Shown here one piece after another: positions 1 to 9,402 of a stretch of 64,000 bases of DNA; the first letter of the stretch is position 1; each line of letters starts with the position of its first letter. The position numbers and the translations under genes are program-made. The stretch is from positions 62,001-126,000 of the forward strand of contig NZ_SAWZ01000011.1 of NCBI RefSeq assembly GCF_004122095.1, written 5' to 3'. Below the pieces are notes generated by a model. The model ran no database searches. It saw only the letters and a list, made by a program, of their open reading frames with translations, and was not told the DNA's origin. The stretch is from Pseudoxanthomonas composti (GTDB lineage: Bacteria > Pseudomonadota > Gammaproteobacteria > Xanthomonadales > Xanthomonadaceae).

Positions 1-1329
1 GGTGACTGAGACGATGGCGCTGTTTTCCGTGTAGTTCTGGCCCTGGATCGAGCTGCTGCGCTCGCGGCGCAGCAGGTCCAGACGGGCGCTCCATCGACGT
101 GAGAAACGCTGTGCCAGGCCGATACCGGCCAGCTTGTCGGTGTCGGTGCGCGAAACCGTGTCGAAATCGCGGCGCTGCCAGTTGGCCATGAACGACAGCG
201 TGGTCAGCTGCCGCAGCTGCCAGCTGCCCACCAGCTGCAGGCCCTGCAGGTCCTGGTCGAAGGTGTCCTGCTGCTCGTAGCGCAGGCGGCCCACGTACGG
301 GTCCACGGTCAGGTTCAGGCGCTCGCCGGTGTAGGTCCAGGACGCGTTGGCGCGCTGCTCGCGGAACACGTCCGGAATGATCTGGATCCCCGGGATGACA
401 GAACCCAGCGACGGGTCGCCCGGCAGCACGGGAATGACCGTGCCGGTGGCGGTGTCCAGGTTGAGCAACATGTCCTGGGCCGCATCGGCGAACTGGTCGG
501 AAAAACCCACGCGGAAGGTGCCGCGCGCGCCCGGGGTCCAGCTCAGGTCGGCCCGCAGCAGCGGCCCGGAGGCCTGCTGGTTGAGATTGCGCTGGTCCAG
601 TCGGGTGTAGCCGGCATCGATGTCCAGCGTGGCCGAGGCCAGCTCGCGCCGGTAGGTCAGGTAGGCGTCGTAGCGGTCGTAGTCGTACAGCGAGCTGATC
701 TGGTCGTACTCGATGCGCGAGGCTTCGACATTGACCAGGCCCTGGGTGACGCCGCTGAAATCGCGCTGCAGGCGCGCGGCGGCCGAGTAGCGCGCGCTGT
801 TGAAGCTGGCGGTTTCCTCGGCGTAGCTGTCGGTGTAGCGCAGGTCCAGCTGCGCCTTGGTGGTCTTGCCCAGGCGCGCGTAGAAGGTCGGGCCGGCCTC
901 GAAGACGTTGATCTGTTGCTGGTTGCCCGGGGTGAAGGCCTGCAGCGTATCCACCGACTGCTGGCTCAGCGTCTCGCGCGCGAACAGGCTGAAGCGGTCG
1001 GGCGACAGGCGCCATTCCATGTCGCCGCGGACCTCGCCACGCCAGTCGTCGGCGTAGGTGTTTTCCTGGTAGGTCAGGTACTGCAGGTCGCCGGCCAGGT
1101 CCAGGTCGAGCGCCGGGCCGTGCTGATCCAGGTCGAAACGGAAGCGCGGGGCGACGATGGTGTCGCTGCGCTCATCGGCCTGGCTGAGGTTGATGTTGTC
1201 GCTGTGCAGCACGCCCAGGCCGACCTGGTAATCGAAACGCGCGGCCAGGGCCGGCACGGGCAGCAGCGCCGCCAATGCGGCGGCGCACAGGGTGGGCTTG
1301 GGCGCGGTGCGCTTGTTGCGGACGGCCAC
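1..1329 (-). CDS. Outer-membrane beta-barrel protein of an exopolysaccharide locus (partial, C-terminus outside window)
   Basis: The reading frame opens at a GTG at 1329, four bases after the stop of the upstream kinase-like gene, and runs off the left edge, so only about 443 residues are seen. The N-terminus has a basic stretch followed by a signal peptide ending near ALAALLPVPALAA. The rest alternates polar and aromatic residues in short strands (for example FDYQVGLGVLHSDNINL, then LDLAGDLQYLTYQENTY), as expected of an outer-membrane barrel. Position behind export, chain-length and kinase-like genes matches the barrel protein family found in exosortase/PEP-CTERM-associated polysaccharide loci (TIGR03016 type). 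I infer it helps polysaccharide pass or attach at the outer membrane; no enzymatic motif is visible. Confidence 0.75.
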   Translation of the reverse strand, partial: MAVRNKRTAPKPTLCAAALAALLPVPALAARFDYQVGLGVLHSDNINLSQADERSDTIVAPRFRFDLDQHGPALDLDLAGDLQYLTYQENTYADDWRGEVRGDMEWRLSPDRFSLFARETLSQQSVDTLQAFTPGNQQQINVFEAGPTFYARLGKTTKAQLDLRYTDSYAEETASFNSARYSAAARLQRDFSGVTQGLVNVEASRIEYDQISSLYDYDRYDAYLTYRRELASATLDIDAGYTRLDQRNLNQQASGPLLRADLSWTPGARGTFRVGFSDQFADAAQDMLLNLDTATGTVIPVLPGDPSLGSVIPGIQIIPDVFREQRANASWTYTGERLNLTVDPYVGRLRYEQQDTFDQDLQGLQLVGSWQLRQLTTLSFMANWQRRDFDTVSRTDTDKLAGIGLAQRFSRRWSARLDLLRRERSSSIQGQNYTENSAIVSVT

Positions 1330-1333
1330 GGCC

Positions 1334-2062
1334 TCAGACTCCCTCATTGAAGACGACACCAGCGAACTTGCCCGGGCTGAAATCCGCGGCCGCCTGCGCG
1401 ATCGCCGAGGGGGTGTCGCGGCCGTAGCCGGCCACCAGCACCACGATATCGGCCAGCTCGGACAGGATGCGCGCGTCGGGCGCGCCGCGCACCGGCGGTG
1501 CATCCAGGAAGATGTGGCAGTTCGGGCTGCGCGTGCGCACGGTGTCCAGCAGCAGGCGCAGGCGCGGGGAGGACAGGAACTCGCTGGCCATCTCGCGCGA
1601 GTTGCCGGCCGGCAGCAGCTGCAGGCGGGCGATGCCGGTGTCGTGGATGACCTGGTCGGCCTCGGCGTTGCGGTCTTCGAGGTAGTCGATCAGGCCCATG
1701 GACGGGCTCAGCTTGAGGGTGGCGTGCTGCGAGGGATGGCGCAGGTCGCAGTCCACCAGCAGCGCGCTGCGGCTCTCGTCGAAAGACACCGCGGTGGCCA
1801 GGTTGCGGGCCACGTAGCTGCCGCCGCTGCCACGGCTGACCGGCGCGACCAGGGTGATGGCGCCGGGCTGGGTCACCGACAGCACCCGCGTGCGCAGGTC
1901 GCGGAAGGCATCCACTTCCGCGCGCGACTGCTCGCCGCGGTAGATGGTGGCGCGCTCTTCCAGCTGCACCGGGGTCAGCTCGGTGTTGGCCACGCGCGGC
2001 GCGATGAACCGGCTGGCCACGTTGTTGCTGCTCGGCCGGTGATCGGCGACGGAACGACTCAT
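1334..2062 (-). CDS. CpsD/CapB-type polysaccharide biosynthesis ATPase with degenerate Walker A
   Basis: This 242-residue protein resembles the cytoplasmic tyrosine-kinase (BY-kinase) partner of Wzz proteins. It keeps the Walker A' stretch LLVDCDLRHPS (about residues 101-111) and the later FLDAPP segment, plus the general MinD-like fold. The Walker A position reads APVSRGSGGSYVARNLA (about residues 73-89): the glycine-lysine-serine/threonine that binds phosphates is replaced by glycine-glycine-serine. There is no tyrosine-rich tail. The start ATG overlaps the stop of the chain-length gene by four bases, so the two are probably translationally coupled. Family knowledge suggests a regulator of polymerisation and export; loss of the P-loop lysine makes active phosphotransfer doubtful. 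Cytoplasmic, presumably bound to the neighbouring Wzz-like protein. Confidence 0.8.
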   Translation of the reverse strand: MSRSVADHRPSSNNVASRFIAPRVANTELTPVQLEERATIYRGEQSRAEVDAFRDLRTRVLSVTQPGAITLVAPVSRGSGGSYVARNLATAVSFDESRSALLVDCDLRHPSQHATLKLSPSMGLIDYLEDRNAEADQVIHDTGIARLQLLPAGNSREMASEFLSSPRLRLLLDTVRTRSPNCHIFLDAPPVRGAPDARILSELADIVVLVAGYGRDTPSAIAQAAADFSPGKFAGVVFNEGV

Positions 2063-3609
2063 AGCACCTCCAGCGACTTCAGGACGAAGACCGCCACGTA
2101 CAGCACCGGCACCGAGGCCAGCACGGCCGCGGCCGTCAGCATGCGGCGCCTGGCAGCCTGACGCTGCGGGCCGCTCAGGTAGGCGGGCATGGTGCCCAGC
2201 ACGGGCAGGCCGGCCTCGCGCTCGATCTGCTGCGCGCTGCGCACCCGCGGGTCCAGGCGGACCAGCGCGAACAGCGCCAGCAGCGGCACCACGATGGCCA
2301 GCACCAGGCCGATCAGCGCCACGTGGCTCACGCGCAGCCCGCTGGGGCGCAGCGGCACCGACGCCGGCTCCTGCAGGCGGAAGCTCATGCTCTTGCCTTC
2401 GGCGTCCAGGTTCATCGACACGCGAGCGTTCTCGCGGCGCTTGAGCAGATCCTGGTAGATGTCGCGGTCGACCTGGTAGTCGCGGTTGAGCTCGGCGGTG
2501 GTGCTTTCGGAAGAGGCGATGCGGTTGCTGCGCGCCTCTTCCTTGGCCAGCATGCCCTCGGCCATGGCCACGCGCGAGGCGGTGGCCGCGGCACGGCGGC
2601 TGGCCTCGGCCTGCTTGCTGCGCAGTTCGGCGTACAGCGGGTTGAACTGCGCATCGCTTTCGCCGGCCAGGTGCGGACGGGCCTGCTCGCGGCGCAGGTC
2701 TTCCTGCACGTCGTTGATCTGGTGCTGCAGGCGTACCACGTCCGGGTGCTGGTCGGTGTAGTTCATCAGCAGCTGGTCGCGCTGGGACTGCAGCTCCAGC
2801 AGGCGCTGGCGGTACTGGGTGCCGCGCGAGTTGGACAGGGTGACGTCGTTCTCGCCGGACAGCTGCGCGCGCAGCGCCGATTCCTGCGAGCGCAGCTCGA
2901 TCAGCTCCATGCGTCCTGCATCGATGATGCTGCGCAGCTGGCTGATGCGGCCGGCGGTGTCGCCTTCCAGGCCCGGGCGTGCATCGGGATTGGCGGTGCG
3001 GAACTCCTCCAGCTGGGTCTCGGAGGACTTCAGCTTCTGGTGGTACTGGGCCACCTGCGAATTGATGAAGTCATAGGCCTGACGGCTTTCCAGCGCCTTG
3101 GCCGCCAGGCTTTCGCTGATCAGCAGCTCACCGAAGCGCTTGGTCACGCGATAGGCGCGCTGCGGATCGCTGTCGTTGTAGGAAATGCTGATCAGGTTCG
3201 GACGCGGGTTGGTGATGCTGGTGCGGCCGATGATCTTCTCGCTCAGGCGGTCCTGCTCCACCGCGCTGGGCTTGGCGTCCATCCAGCCGCCGGTGGCCAG
3301 GATGTCGGCCATGACCTTCTTGCTGAAGGCCACTTCCTTGAGGATGCTGGCGCGGTCGCGGTTGCTGGTGGCCACCGCACGGCCTTCCATCAGCGGCGAG
3401 ATGATGTTGCCTTCCTCGACCAGGATCGAGGTGGAGGACACGTACTTCTTCGGCAGCATCAGGCCCACGCCCAGCCCCGCCAGCGCGATCACGGCGAAGA
3501 TCGAGGCCAGCAGCACCGGGCGGCGGCGCAGCTCCTTCAATGCCACCGGCAGCAGGGCCAGCGGCGAACGGCTGTCGCCGCCGTTGCCGGCGCTGTTCCA
3601 GTCGGACAT
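2059..3609 (-). CDS. Wzz-like polysaccharide chain-length determinant, exosortase-locus subfamily
   Basis: Encodes 516 residues starting MSDWNSAGNG at 3609, eight bases after the export gene stops; longer upstream frame belongs to that gene and is not coding in this phase. An N-terminal membrane helix (about 30-50, PVLLASIFAVIALAGLGVGL) is followed by a Wzz-type region, a long periplasmic coiled-coil stretch rich in glutamine, glutamate and arginine, and a second helix near 440-465 (HVALIGLVLAIVVPLLALFA). A third hydrophobic segment closes the protein. Length and this three-helix layout fit the PEP-CTERM-locus chain-length family (TIGR03007 type). It sits in the inner membrane and sets polymer length together with the downstream ATPase-like protein. 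The stop overlaps the next start as ATGA. Confidence 0.88.
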   Translation of the reverse strand: MSDWNSAGNGGDSRSPLALLPVALKELRRRPVLLASIFAVIALAGLGVGLMLPKKYVSSTSILVEEGNIISPLMEGRAVATSNRDRASILKEVAFSKKVMADILATGGWMDAKPSAVEQDRLSEKIIGRTSITNPRPNLISISYNDSDPQRAYRVTKRFGELLISESLAAKALESRQAYDFINSQVAQYHQKLKSSETQLEEFRTANPDARPGLEGDTAGRISQLRSIIDAGRMELIELRSQESALRAQLSGENDVTLSNSRGTQYRQRLLELQSQRDQLLMNYTDQHPDVVRLQHQINDVQEDLRREQARPHLAGESDAQFNPLYAELRSKQAEASRRAAATASRVAMAEGMLAKEEARSNRIASSESTTAELNRDYQVDRDIYQDLLKRRENARVSMNLDAEGKSMSFRLQEPASVPLRPSGLRVSHVALIGLVLAIVVPLLALFALVRLDPRVRSAQQIEREAGLPVLGTMPAYLSGPQRQAARRRMLTAAAVLASVPVLYVAVFVLKSLEVL

Positions 3610-3617
3610 GGTCGCGC

Positions 3618-4244
3618 TCACAGGCGACGCTCCGGCACGGTGATCACATCGCCCGGGGACACCGTGAAGTTGGTGGTGAGATCGCCACGGTTGAGGATGC
3701 GCTCGAGCTGCACGTCCATCGTCTTGGTGTCCTTGTCGCTCTTGCGATACAGGTGCGAACGATCGCCCGCGGCGAACTCGGTGGTGCCGCCCGCGGCCAG
3801 GACCGCGTCGAGCACGGTCATGCCCTGGCGATACGGAATGGACACCGGCTGACGCACCGCACCGGTCACGCGCACGCGCGAGAGGTACTCGTGGCTGCGC
3901 AGCTCGGTCAGGATCACCGCCACCTGCGGGTCGCGGATGTAGGTGGTCAGGCGCGTCTGGATGTCGGCGGCGACCTCGGTGGCGGTGCGGCCGCCGGCGG
4001 CCACGTCGCCGATCAGCGGGACCGAGATCTTGCCGTCCGGACGCACCGGCACGGTGATGCCCAGGTCCGGGTTGCGCCAGACCGAGACCTGCACCACGTC
4101 GTCCACGCCGATGCGGTAATCGTTGGCGGTCGATGCGGCGGAAGCGGCCGGCGCTGCGGCCTGGGCGCCCAAGGCGGCCGGTGCGCAGGTGCCGCACATG
4201 GCCAGCAGCAGACCGGCGCCGGCCAGGAAGGAGATGCGATTCAA
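3618..4244 (-). CDS. Wza-like polysaccharide export protein (Poly_export/SLBB)
   Basis: 208 residues with a hydrophobic signal segment (ISFLAGAGLLLAMCGTCAPAA) that contains cysteines but no clean lipobox, so lipidation is uncertain. Residues from about 42 onward (DYRIGVDDVVQVSVWRNPDL) are the canonical start of the polysaccharide biosynthesis/export domain, continuing through VPVRPDGKISVPLIGDV and an SLBB-like segment (VRVTGAVRQPVSIPYRQG) to a C-terminus ending SPGDVITVPERRL. The protein is short, lacking the alpha-helical barrel tail of E. coli Wza, as is usual for exosortase-associated export proteins (TIGR03027 type). It is first in the minus-strand operon and should form the periplasmic/outer-membrane part of the export channel with the barrel protein at the window edge. 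The promoter must lie in 4245-4480. Confidence 0.87.
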   Translation of the reverse strand: MNRISFLAGAGLLLAMCGTCAPAALGAQAAAPAASAASTANDYRIGVDDVVQVSVWRNPDLGITVPVRPDGKISVPLIGDVAAGGRTATEVAADIQTRLTTYIRDPQVAVILTELRSHEYLSRVRVTGAVRQPVSIPYRQGMTVLDAVLAAGGTTEFAAGDRSHLYRKSDKDTKTMDVQLERILNRGDLTTNFTVSPGDVITVPERRL

Positions 4245-4583
4245 GGTGAACCCCTGTTGTGTTCAACGACTTGCCTACACAACGCGGGGCAGGGATGCGA
4301 CCGGCCATGTGGCGGGTGTCTGCGTCAGCGAATCCCGCGCGTGCGCGGCGAGCATTCAGGCCTCAGCCATCTGCATGGAAAAGTGCGCAAATACGCATGG
4401 CGTGCCACGCCCGCGCTGCGATCGCCCCGAGCGCAAAGCGCCATGCGGTAGCCCTCTGCGGGACTGCACTGTGGAACTGCCTGTGGGAGCGGCTCCGGGT
4501 GGCCTAGGGCCATCAGCCGCGAAGAGGCCTTTCAGGGAAAGCCTCTTCGCGGCTGGAGCCGCTCCCACAAAGCTCAGCGAGCT
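4245..4583. other. Intergenic region with one REP-like palindrome
   Basis: This 339-bp gap separates the exopolysaccharide operon from the epimerase gene, both on the minus strand. I see no open frame with gene-like character. The part next to 4244 should hold the operon promoter, but no clear -35/-10 pair stands out. The only definite structure is the long palindrome at 4483-4568, which lies just downstream of nothing on the plus strand and upstream of the export operon. Confidence 0.5.
4483..4568. repeat. REP-like double palindrome, copy 1
   Basis: Two nested perfect inverted repeats. The outer arms are GTGGGAGCGGCTCC (4483-4496) and its exact reverse complement (4555-4568). The inner arms are AGCCGCGAAGAGGC (4515-4528) and GCCTCTTCGCGGCT (4541-4554). 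The same unit recurs at 13832-13896 with changed internal bases. This layout fits REP/BIME elements of Xanthomonadaceae and Pseudomonas, usually mobilised by RAYT-type transposases; no such gene is in the window. Confidence 0.8.
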
Positions 4584-5591
4584 CTACTGCCCGTAATACG
4601 CCCGATACCACTCGACGAAGTTGCGCACCCCGGTTTCCACGGGCGTGGAGGGCGCGTAGCCGGTATCGCGACGAAGCGCCTGCACGTCGGCGTAGCTGTC
4701 GGGGACATCGCCCGGTTGCAGCGGCAGCAGGTTCATCTCGGCCTTGCGGCCCAGGCACTCTTCCAGCACCTGGATGTAGCGCAGCAGCTCGACCGGGGAG
4801 TGATTGCCGATGTTGTAGAGCCGGTACGGCGCACTGGAGGTGGCTGGCGTGGGCTGCAGCGGGTCGTAGGACGGGTCCGGCCCGGGCACCGTGTCCAGCG
4901 TGCGGATCACGCCCTCGACGATGTCGTCGATGTAGGTGAAGTCGCGCGAGTGGCGGCCATGGTTGAACACGTCGATCGGCTGTCCGGCCAGGATGCGCTT
5001 GGTGAACAGGAACAGCGCCATGTCCGGACGCCCCCACGGCCCATAGACCGTAAAGAACCGCAGGCCGGTGGTGGGCAGGCCGAACAGATGGCTGTAGGTG
5101 TGGGCCATCAGCTCGTTGGACTTCTTGGTGGCCGCGTACAGGCTGACCGGATGGTCCACGCTGTCTTCCACCGCGAACGGCATCTTGCGATTGCTGCCGT
5201 AGACCGAACTGGAGGAGGCGTAGACCAGGTGCTCAACGCCGCGGTGCCGGCAGGCTTCCAGGATGTTGACGAAGCCGACGATGTTGCTGTCGATGTAGGC
5301 CTGCGGATTCTCCAGCGAGTAGCGCACGCCGGCCTGCGCGGCCAGGTTGACCACCCGCTGCGGCTTGAACGCATCGAACGCCGCTTCCAGCGCCGCTCGG
5401 TCTTCCAGCGCGCCCTTGGCGAAGCGGAACCCCGCCTGCGGCAACAGCCGGTCCAGGCGTGCCTGCTTCAGGGTGGGGTCGTAGTAGTCGTTGAGGTTGT
5501 CGTAGCCGAACACCTCGTCACCGCGGGCCAGCAGGCGCTGGCTCAGGTGCGAGCCGATGAAACCGGCAGCGCCGGTGACCAGAACACGCAT
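4584..5591 (-). CDS. UDP-glucuronate 4-epimerase (CapI/LpsL-like, SDR family)
   Basis: 335 residues. The N-terminal Rossmann motif [11 protein letters not shown] (about 6-16) binds NAD, DYYDP at about 36-40 is characteristic of uronate epimerases, and the catalytic SSSSVYG / YAATK pair (near 126 and 151-155) is intact. [23 protein letters not shown] matches the substrate region of UDP-glucuronate 4-epimerases, which interconvert UDP-glucuronate and UDP-galacturonate. The protein is cytoplasmic and would supply galacturonate for the adjacent surface polysaccharide. It is transcribed in the same direction as the dehydrogenase at 5711-7000, 119 bases downstream of it, so the two may share a transcript. 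Substrate assignment is inferred from family resemblance; a GlcNAcA epimerase role is possible because the neighbour resembles TviB. Confidence 0.88.
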   Translation of the reverse strand: MRVLVTGAAGFIGSHLSQRLLARGDEVFGYDNLNDYYDPTLKQARLDRLLPQAGFRFAKGALEDRAALEAAFDAFKPQRVVNLAAQAGVRYSLENPQAYIDSNIVGFVNILEACRHRGVEHLVYASSSSVYGSNRKMPFAVEDSVDHPVSLYAATKKSNELMAHTYSHLFGLPTTGLRFFTVYGPWGRPDMALFLFTKRILAGQPIDVFNHGRHSRDFTYIDDIVEGVIRTLDTVPGPDPSYDPLQPTPATSSAPYRLYNIGNHSPVELLRYIQVLEECLGRKAEMNLLPLQPGDVPDSYADVQALRRDTGYAPSTPVETGVRNFVEWYRAYYGQ

Positions 5592-5710
5592 GGGATTACC
5601 TCGACAGGCGCCGGATTCGGCGCCGGATAGTAAGGGATACGCAGCCGGAACGCCGCTGCAGGCGATTCAAGACCGCTCGCGCCGGCCCTGGCCGACGGCG
5701 GCGGCCTCGA

Positions 5711-7000
<1,290 letters not shown>

Positions 7001-7218
7001 CCGTGGTGTTCCTGTATGCGAAGGCCGTGCAAGCAAGGGCGATTGAAGTGGGTCGGAGGCGGCGCGCGTCGGGTGCGGCGCTCGGTTCCAGGCTAATACG
7101 GCGGGCAGGTGCCGAACAGGACACGCGCATCGGGGTGGCCGTTGTACGTCGCGTTCAGCGTAAGGGACGCCAAGGCGTGGTCATCGGACCCGCCAAGCGC
7201 GGCCGGAGCCGGGGAAGC

Positions 7219-8283
7219 ATGAACATTCTGTTGTGTGGGGGTGCGGGCTACATCGGCTCGCATGCGGCCGTGGTCCTGGCCGGTCGTGGTCATCAGGTGG
7301 TCATCGTCGACAACCACTGCAACAGCAGCCCGGACGTGGTCCTGCGCGTGCAGCAGCTGACCGGGACCCGCATCGAGAGCCACTGTTTGGACGTGCGCGA
7401 CGGCGGCGCCCTGACCGCGCTGATGTCGGCCCAGCGTTTCGATGCGGTGGTGCACTTCGCCGCGCTCAAGGCGGTGGGCGAGTCCTGCGAGCAACCGCTG
7501 GCCTACTTCGACAACAACATCTCCGGCACCATCACCCTGCTGCAGGCCATGCGCGCCTGCGGCGTGCGGCACCTGGTGTTCAGCTCCTCGGCCACGGTCT
7601 ACGGCGATCCGGAGCTGGTGCCGATCCCCGAGACGGCGCGGCTGCAGGTCACCAACCCCTACGGCCGCACCAAGCTGGTGATGGAGCAGCTGATCGAGGA
7701 CGTGTGCAGGGCCGATCCGGGCTTCAGCGCCGCCAACCTGCGCTACTTCAACCCGGTGGGCGCGCATCCCTCGGGCCTGATCGGCGAGTCGCCCAGCGGC
7801 GTCCCCAACAACCTGATGCCCTATGTCTGCCAGGTCGCGGCCGGACAGCGCGACCACCTGCGCATCTTCGGCGGCGACTGGCCGACCGTGGATGGCACCG
7901 GCGTGCGCGACTACCTGCACGTGATGGACCTGGCCGAGGCCCACGCCGATGCGCTGGAGTACCTCGCAAGCACCCAGCAGAGCCTGACGGTCAACCTGGG
8001 CACCGGGCAGGGCGTGAGCGTGCGCCAGCTCGTGGAAACCTTCGCGCGCGAGAACGACTGCGCCTTGCCCTACGAAATCGTCGGCCGTCGCGCCGGAGAC
8101 GTGGCCGAGGTCTACGCCGACCCGGCGCTGGCCAGGCGCCTGCTGGGCTGGGAGGCCAAGCGCGATTTGGCCACCATGTGCCGCGACGCGTGGCGCTGGC
8201 AGCGGCAGGGCCAGGGTGTGTGCGACATGCCGGACGGCTCGGACGAGGCCGCGACGAGCGCGGGGATGGCCAGCGCGGCCTGA
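7219..8283 (+). CDS. galE: UDP-glucose 4-epimerase
   Basis: 354 residues from ATG at 7219 with GGGGAAG six bases ahead. NAD-binding motif LLCGGAGYIGSHAAVVL at the N-terminus, catalytic SSSATVYGDP and YGRTK (Tyr and Lys near 150-154), and the GalE signature RYFNPVGAHPSGLIGE and GTGVRDYLHVMDLAEAH. This is the classical interconversion of UDP-glucose and UDP-galactose in the cytoplasm, feeding LPS or exopolysaccharide synthesis. The C-terminus carries an extra, low-complexity tail after about residue 335 (GVCDMPDGSDEAATSAGMASAA). The 218-bp gap to the divergent dehydrogenase must carry both promoters; I could not identify them. It converges with the hydrolase, leaving 13 bases between stops. Confidence 0.92.
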   Translation: MNILLCGGAGYIGSHAAVVLAGRGHQVVIVDNHCNSSPDVVLRVQQLTGTRIESHCLDVRDGGALTALMSAQRFDAVVHFAALKAVGESCEQPLAYFDNNISGTITLLQAMRACGVRHLVFSSSATVYGDPELVPIPETARLQVTNPYGRTKLVMEQLIEDVCRADPGFSAANLRYFNPVGAHPSGLIGESPSGVPNNLMPYVCQVAAGQRDHLRIFGGDWPTVDGTGVRDYLHVMDLAEAHADALEYLASTQQSLTVNLGTGQGVSVRQLVETFARENDCALPYEIVGRRAGDVAEVYADPALARRLLGWEAKRDLATMCRDAWRWQRQGQGVCDMPDGSDEAATSAGMASAA

Positions 8284-8296
8284 ACCTCCAGGGGCC

Positions 8297-9163
8297 TCAG
8301 CGCTCGAGCAGCGCCTCGGCCACCGGCGCAGGCGCCTGCATCCAGGCGAAGTGATCGGCCGGAACCTTCAGCGTGTCGCGGTCCAGCAAGGTGATCGGGC
8401 CGCTGTTGGCTGGTTTGGCAAAGCGCGCGGTCAGGGCGCGCAGCGAGGACGGCGGCGCCAGCCAGTCCCGTGCGAACAGCACGCCCCGGGTCGGCACGTC
8501 CAGCTGCGACAGCGCCGCCTGCAGATCGGTCGGCACACCAGCGGCGGCGTAGACATCGCTCAGGCCCACACGCGCCCAGTCCTGGATCACGCCGCGGGCC
8601 TCGTTGCCGCCAAAGCCGATGCGCCGGCCGGGCAGGGCGCCGTGACGGCGCGCCAGCCACGGTAGGAAGCGATAGACCAGAGGCAGCAACCACCCGCGAG
8701 GGCCCGGAAAGCAGCGCCAGTACGGCGTCCCGCTGGCCACCAGCCACAGCTGTTGCCAGCGCGCCTGCGGGCTCAGCGCCGCATGGCAGCACGCCAGCTG
8801 GCCGCCCAGGCTATGGCCGCCAATCAACCGCGGCAGATCGCCGAAGGCCTCGGCCAGCGCCGACTCGGTGGCCGGCAGGTCCTGGGTGAGCAGCTCGCGA
8901 TAGCCCCAGTCCTGCTGCGTGCCTGCGCGCAGGCTGCTGCTGCCATGGCCGCGCCACTCGTGCAGGCATACGGCGATGCCACGCTCGGCCAGCGCTTGGG
9001 CAAAGGGCAGGTAGTGGCGGGCGGCCACGCCCAGGGCGGGGATCCACAGCAGCGCCGCACGCGGCTGGGCCGGCGCGCGGATGAGCATGGTCCAGGTGTG
9101 TCCGTCGCCGGACTGGACCGGGACCTGCGTGGGGAAGGGCGTGGAGGTCGCGTCTGTCTTCAT
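8297..9163 (-). CDS. Alpha/beta hydrolase, lysophospholipase-like
   Basis: 288 residues with an alpha/beta hydrolase layout: ALLWIPALGVAARHYLPFAQALAERG near 36-61 holds the oxyanion region, HEWRGHGSS follows, and the nucleophile elbow is GHSLGGQLA (Ser near 117). The acid and histidine are probably in LFARDWLAPP and PADHFAWMQAP near the C-terminus. No signal peptide or membrane helix is seen, so it should be cytoplasmic. It resembles predicted hydrolases grouped with COG4757; the substrate is unknown. It stands alone between a convergent galE and the minus-strand phoH gene, 239 bases away. Confidence 0.75.
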   Translation of the reverse strand: MKTDATSTPFPTQVPVQSGDGHTWTMLIRAPAQPRAALLWIPALGVAARHYLPFAQALAERGIAVCLHEWRGHGSSSLRAGTQQDWGYRELLTQDLPATESALAEAFGDLPRLIGGHSLGGQLACCHAALSPQARWQQLWLVASGTPYWRCFPGPRGWLLPLVYRFLPWLARRHGALPGRRIGFGGNEARGVIQDWARVGLSDVYAAAGVPTDLQAALSQLDVPTRGVLFARDWLAPPSSLRALTARFAKPANSGPITLLDRDTLKVPADHFAWMQAPAPVAEALLER

Positions 9164-9332
9164 TGCGCCATTGTGCCGGGCCGTGCCGGTGTACGCGCGG
9201 GCTTGCGCTCGGGGCGATCGGCCAGCGCGATCCCACGCCTGGTTTCAGCGCGTGGCCGCCATCGAAGACGGCTGGGGCAAGCGACCGACGCCGTCCAGCC
9301 GCCGACGACCAGCATCACGGCCGCGCCAAACC

Positions 9333-9366
9333 CGCCCGCCATCCAGCCGGGGCCGGATGGCGGGCG
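9333..9366 (-). terminator. Possible terminator of phoH
   Basis: A perfect 12-bp stem (9333-9344 with 9355-9366, ten-base loop) lies about 40 bases past the phoH stop on the minus strand. It is followed only by a short GGGTTTGG stretch, so as an intrinsic terminator it is weak. The remaining 9164-9330 region shows no gene I can support. Confidence 0.4.
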
Positions 9367-9402
9367 TCAGGGGCTGGCCGCCCGCGAGCGAACAGGCTTG
9401 GC

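Noticed and set aside
2323..3852. A 509-residue plus-strand frame opposite the chain-length gene
   Set aside because: Antisense shadow of a well-supported Wzz-like gene.
4459..4583. Possible intrinsic terminator at the first REP-like palindrome
   Set aside because: No T run follows either strand, and a second copy elsewhere shows it is a repeat family.
9160..9342. 60-residue minus-strand frame with a hydrophobic start between the hydrolase and phoH
   Set aside because: It has no ribosome site, no conserved motif and a tail of low-complexity arginine/proline, so I do not call it a gene.
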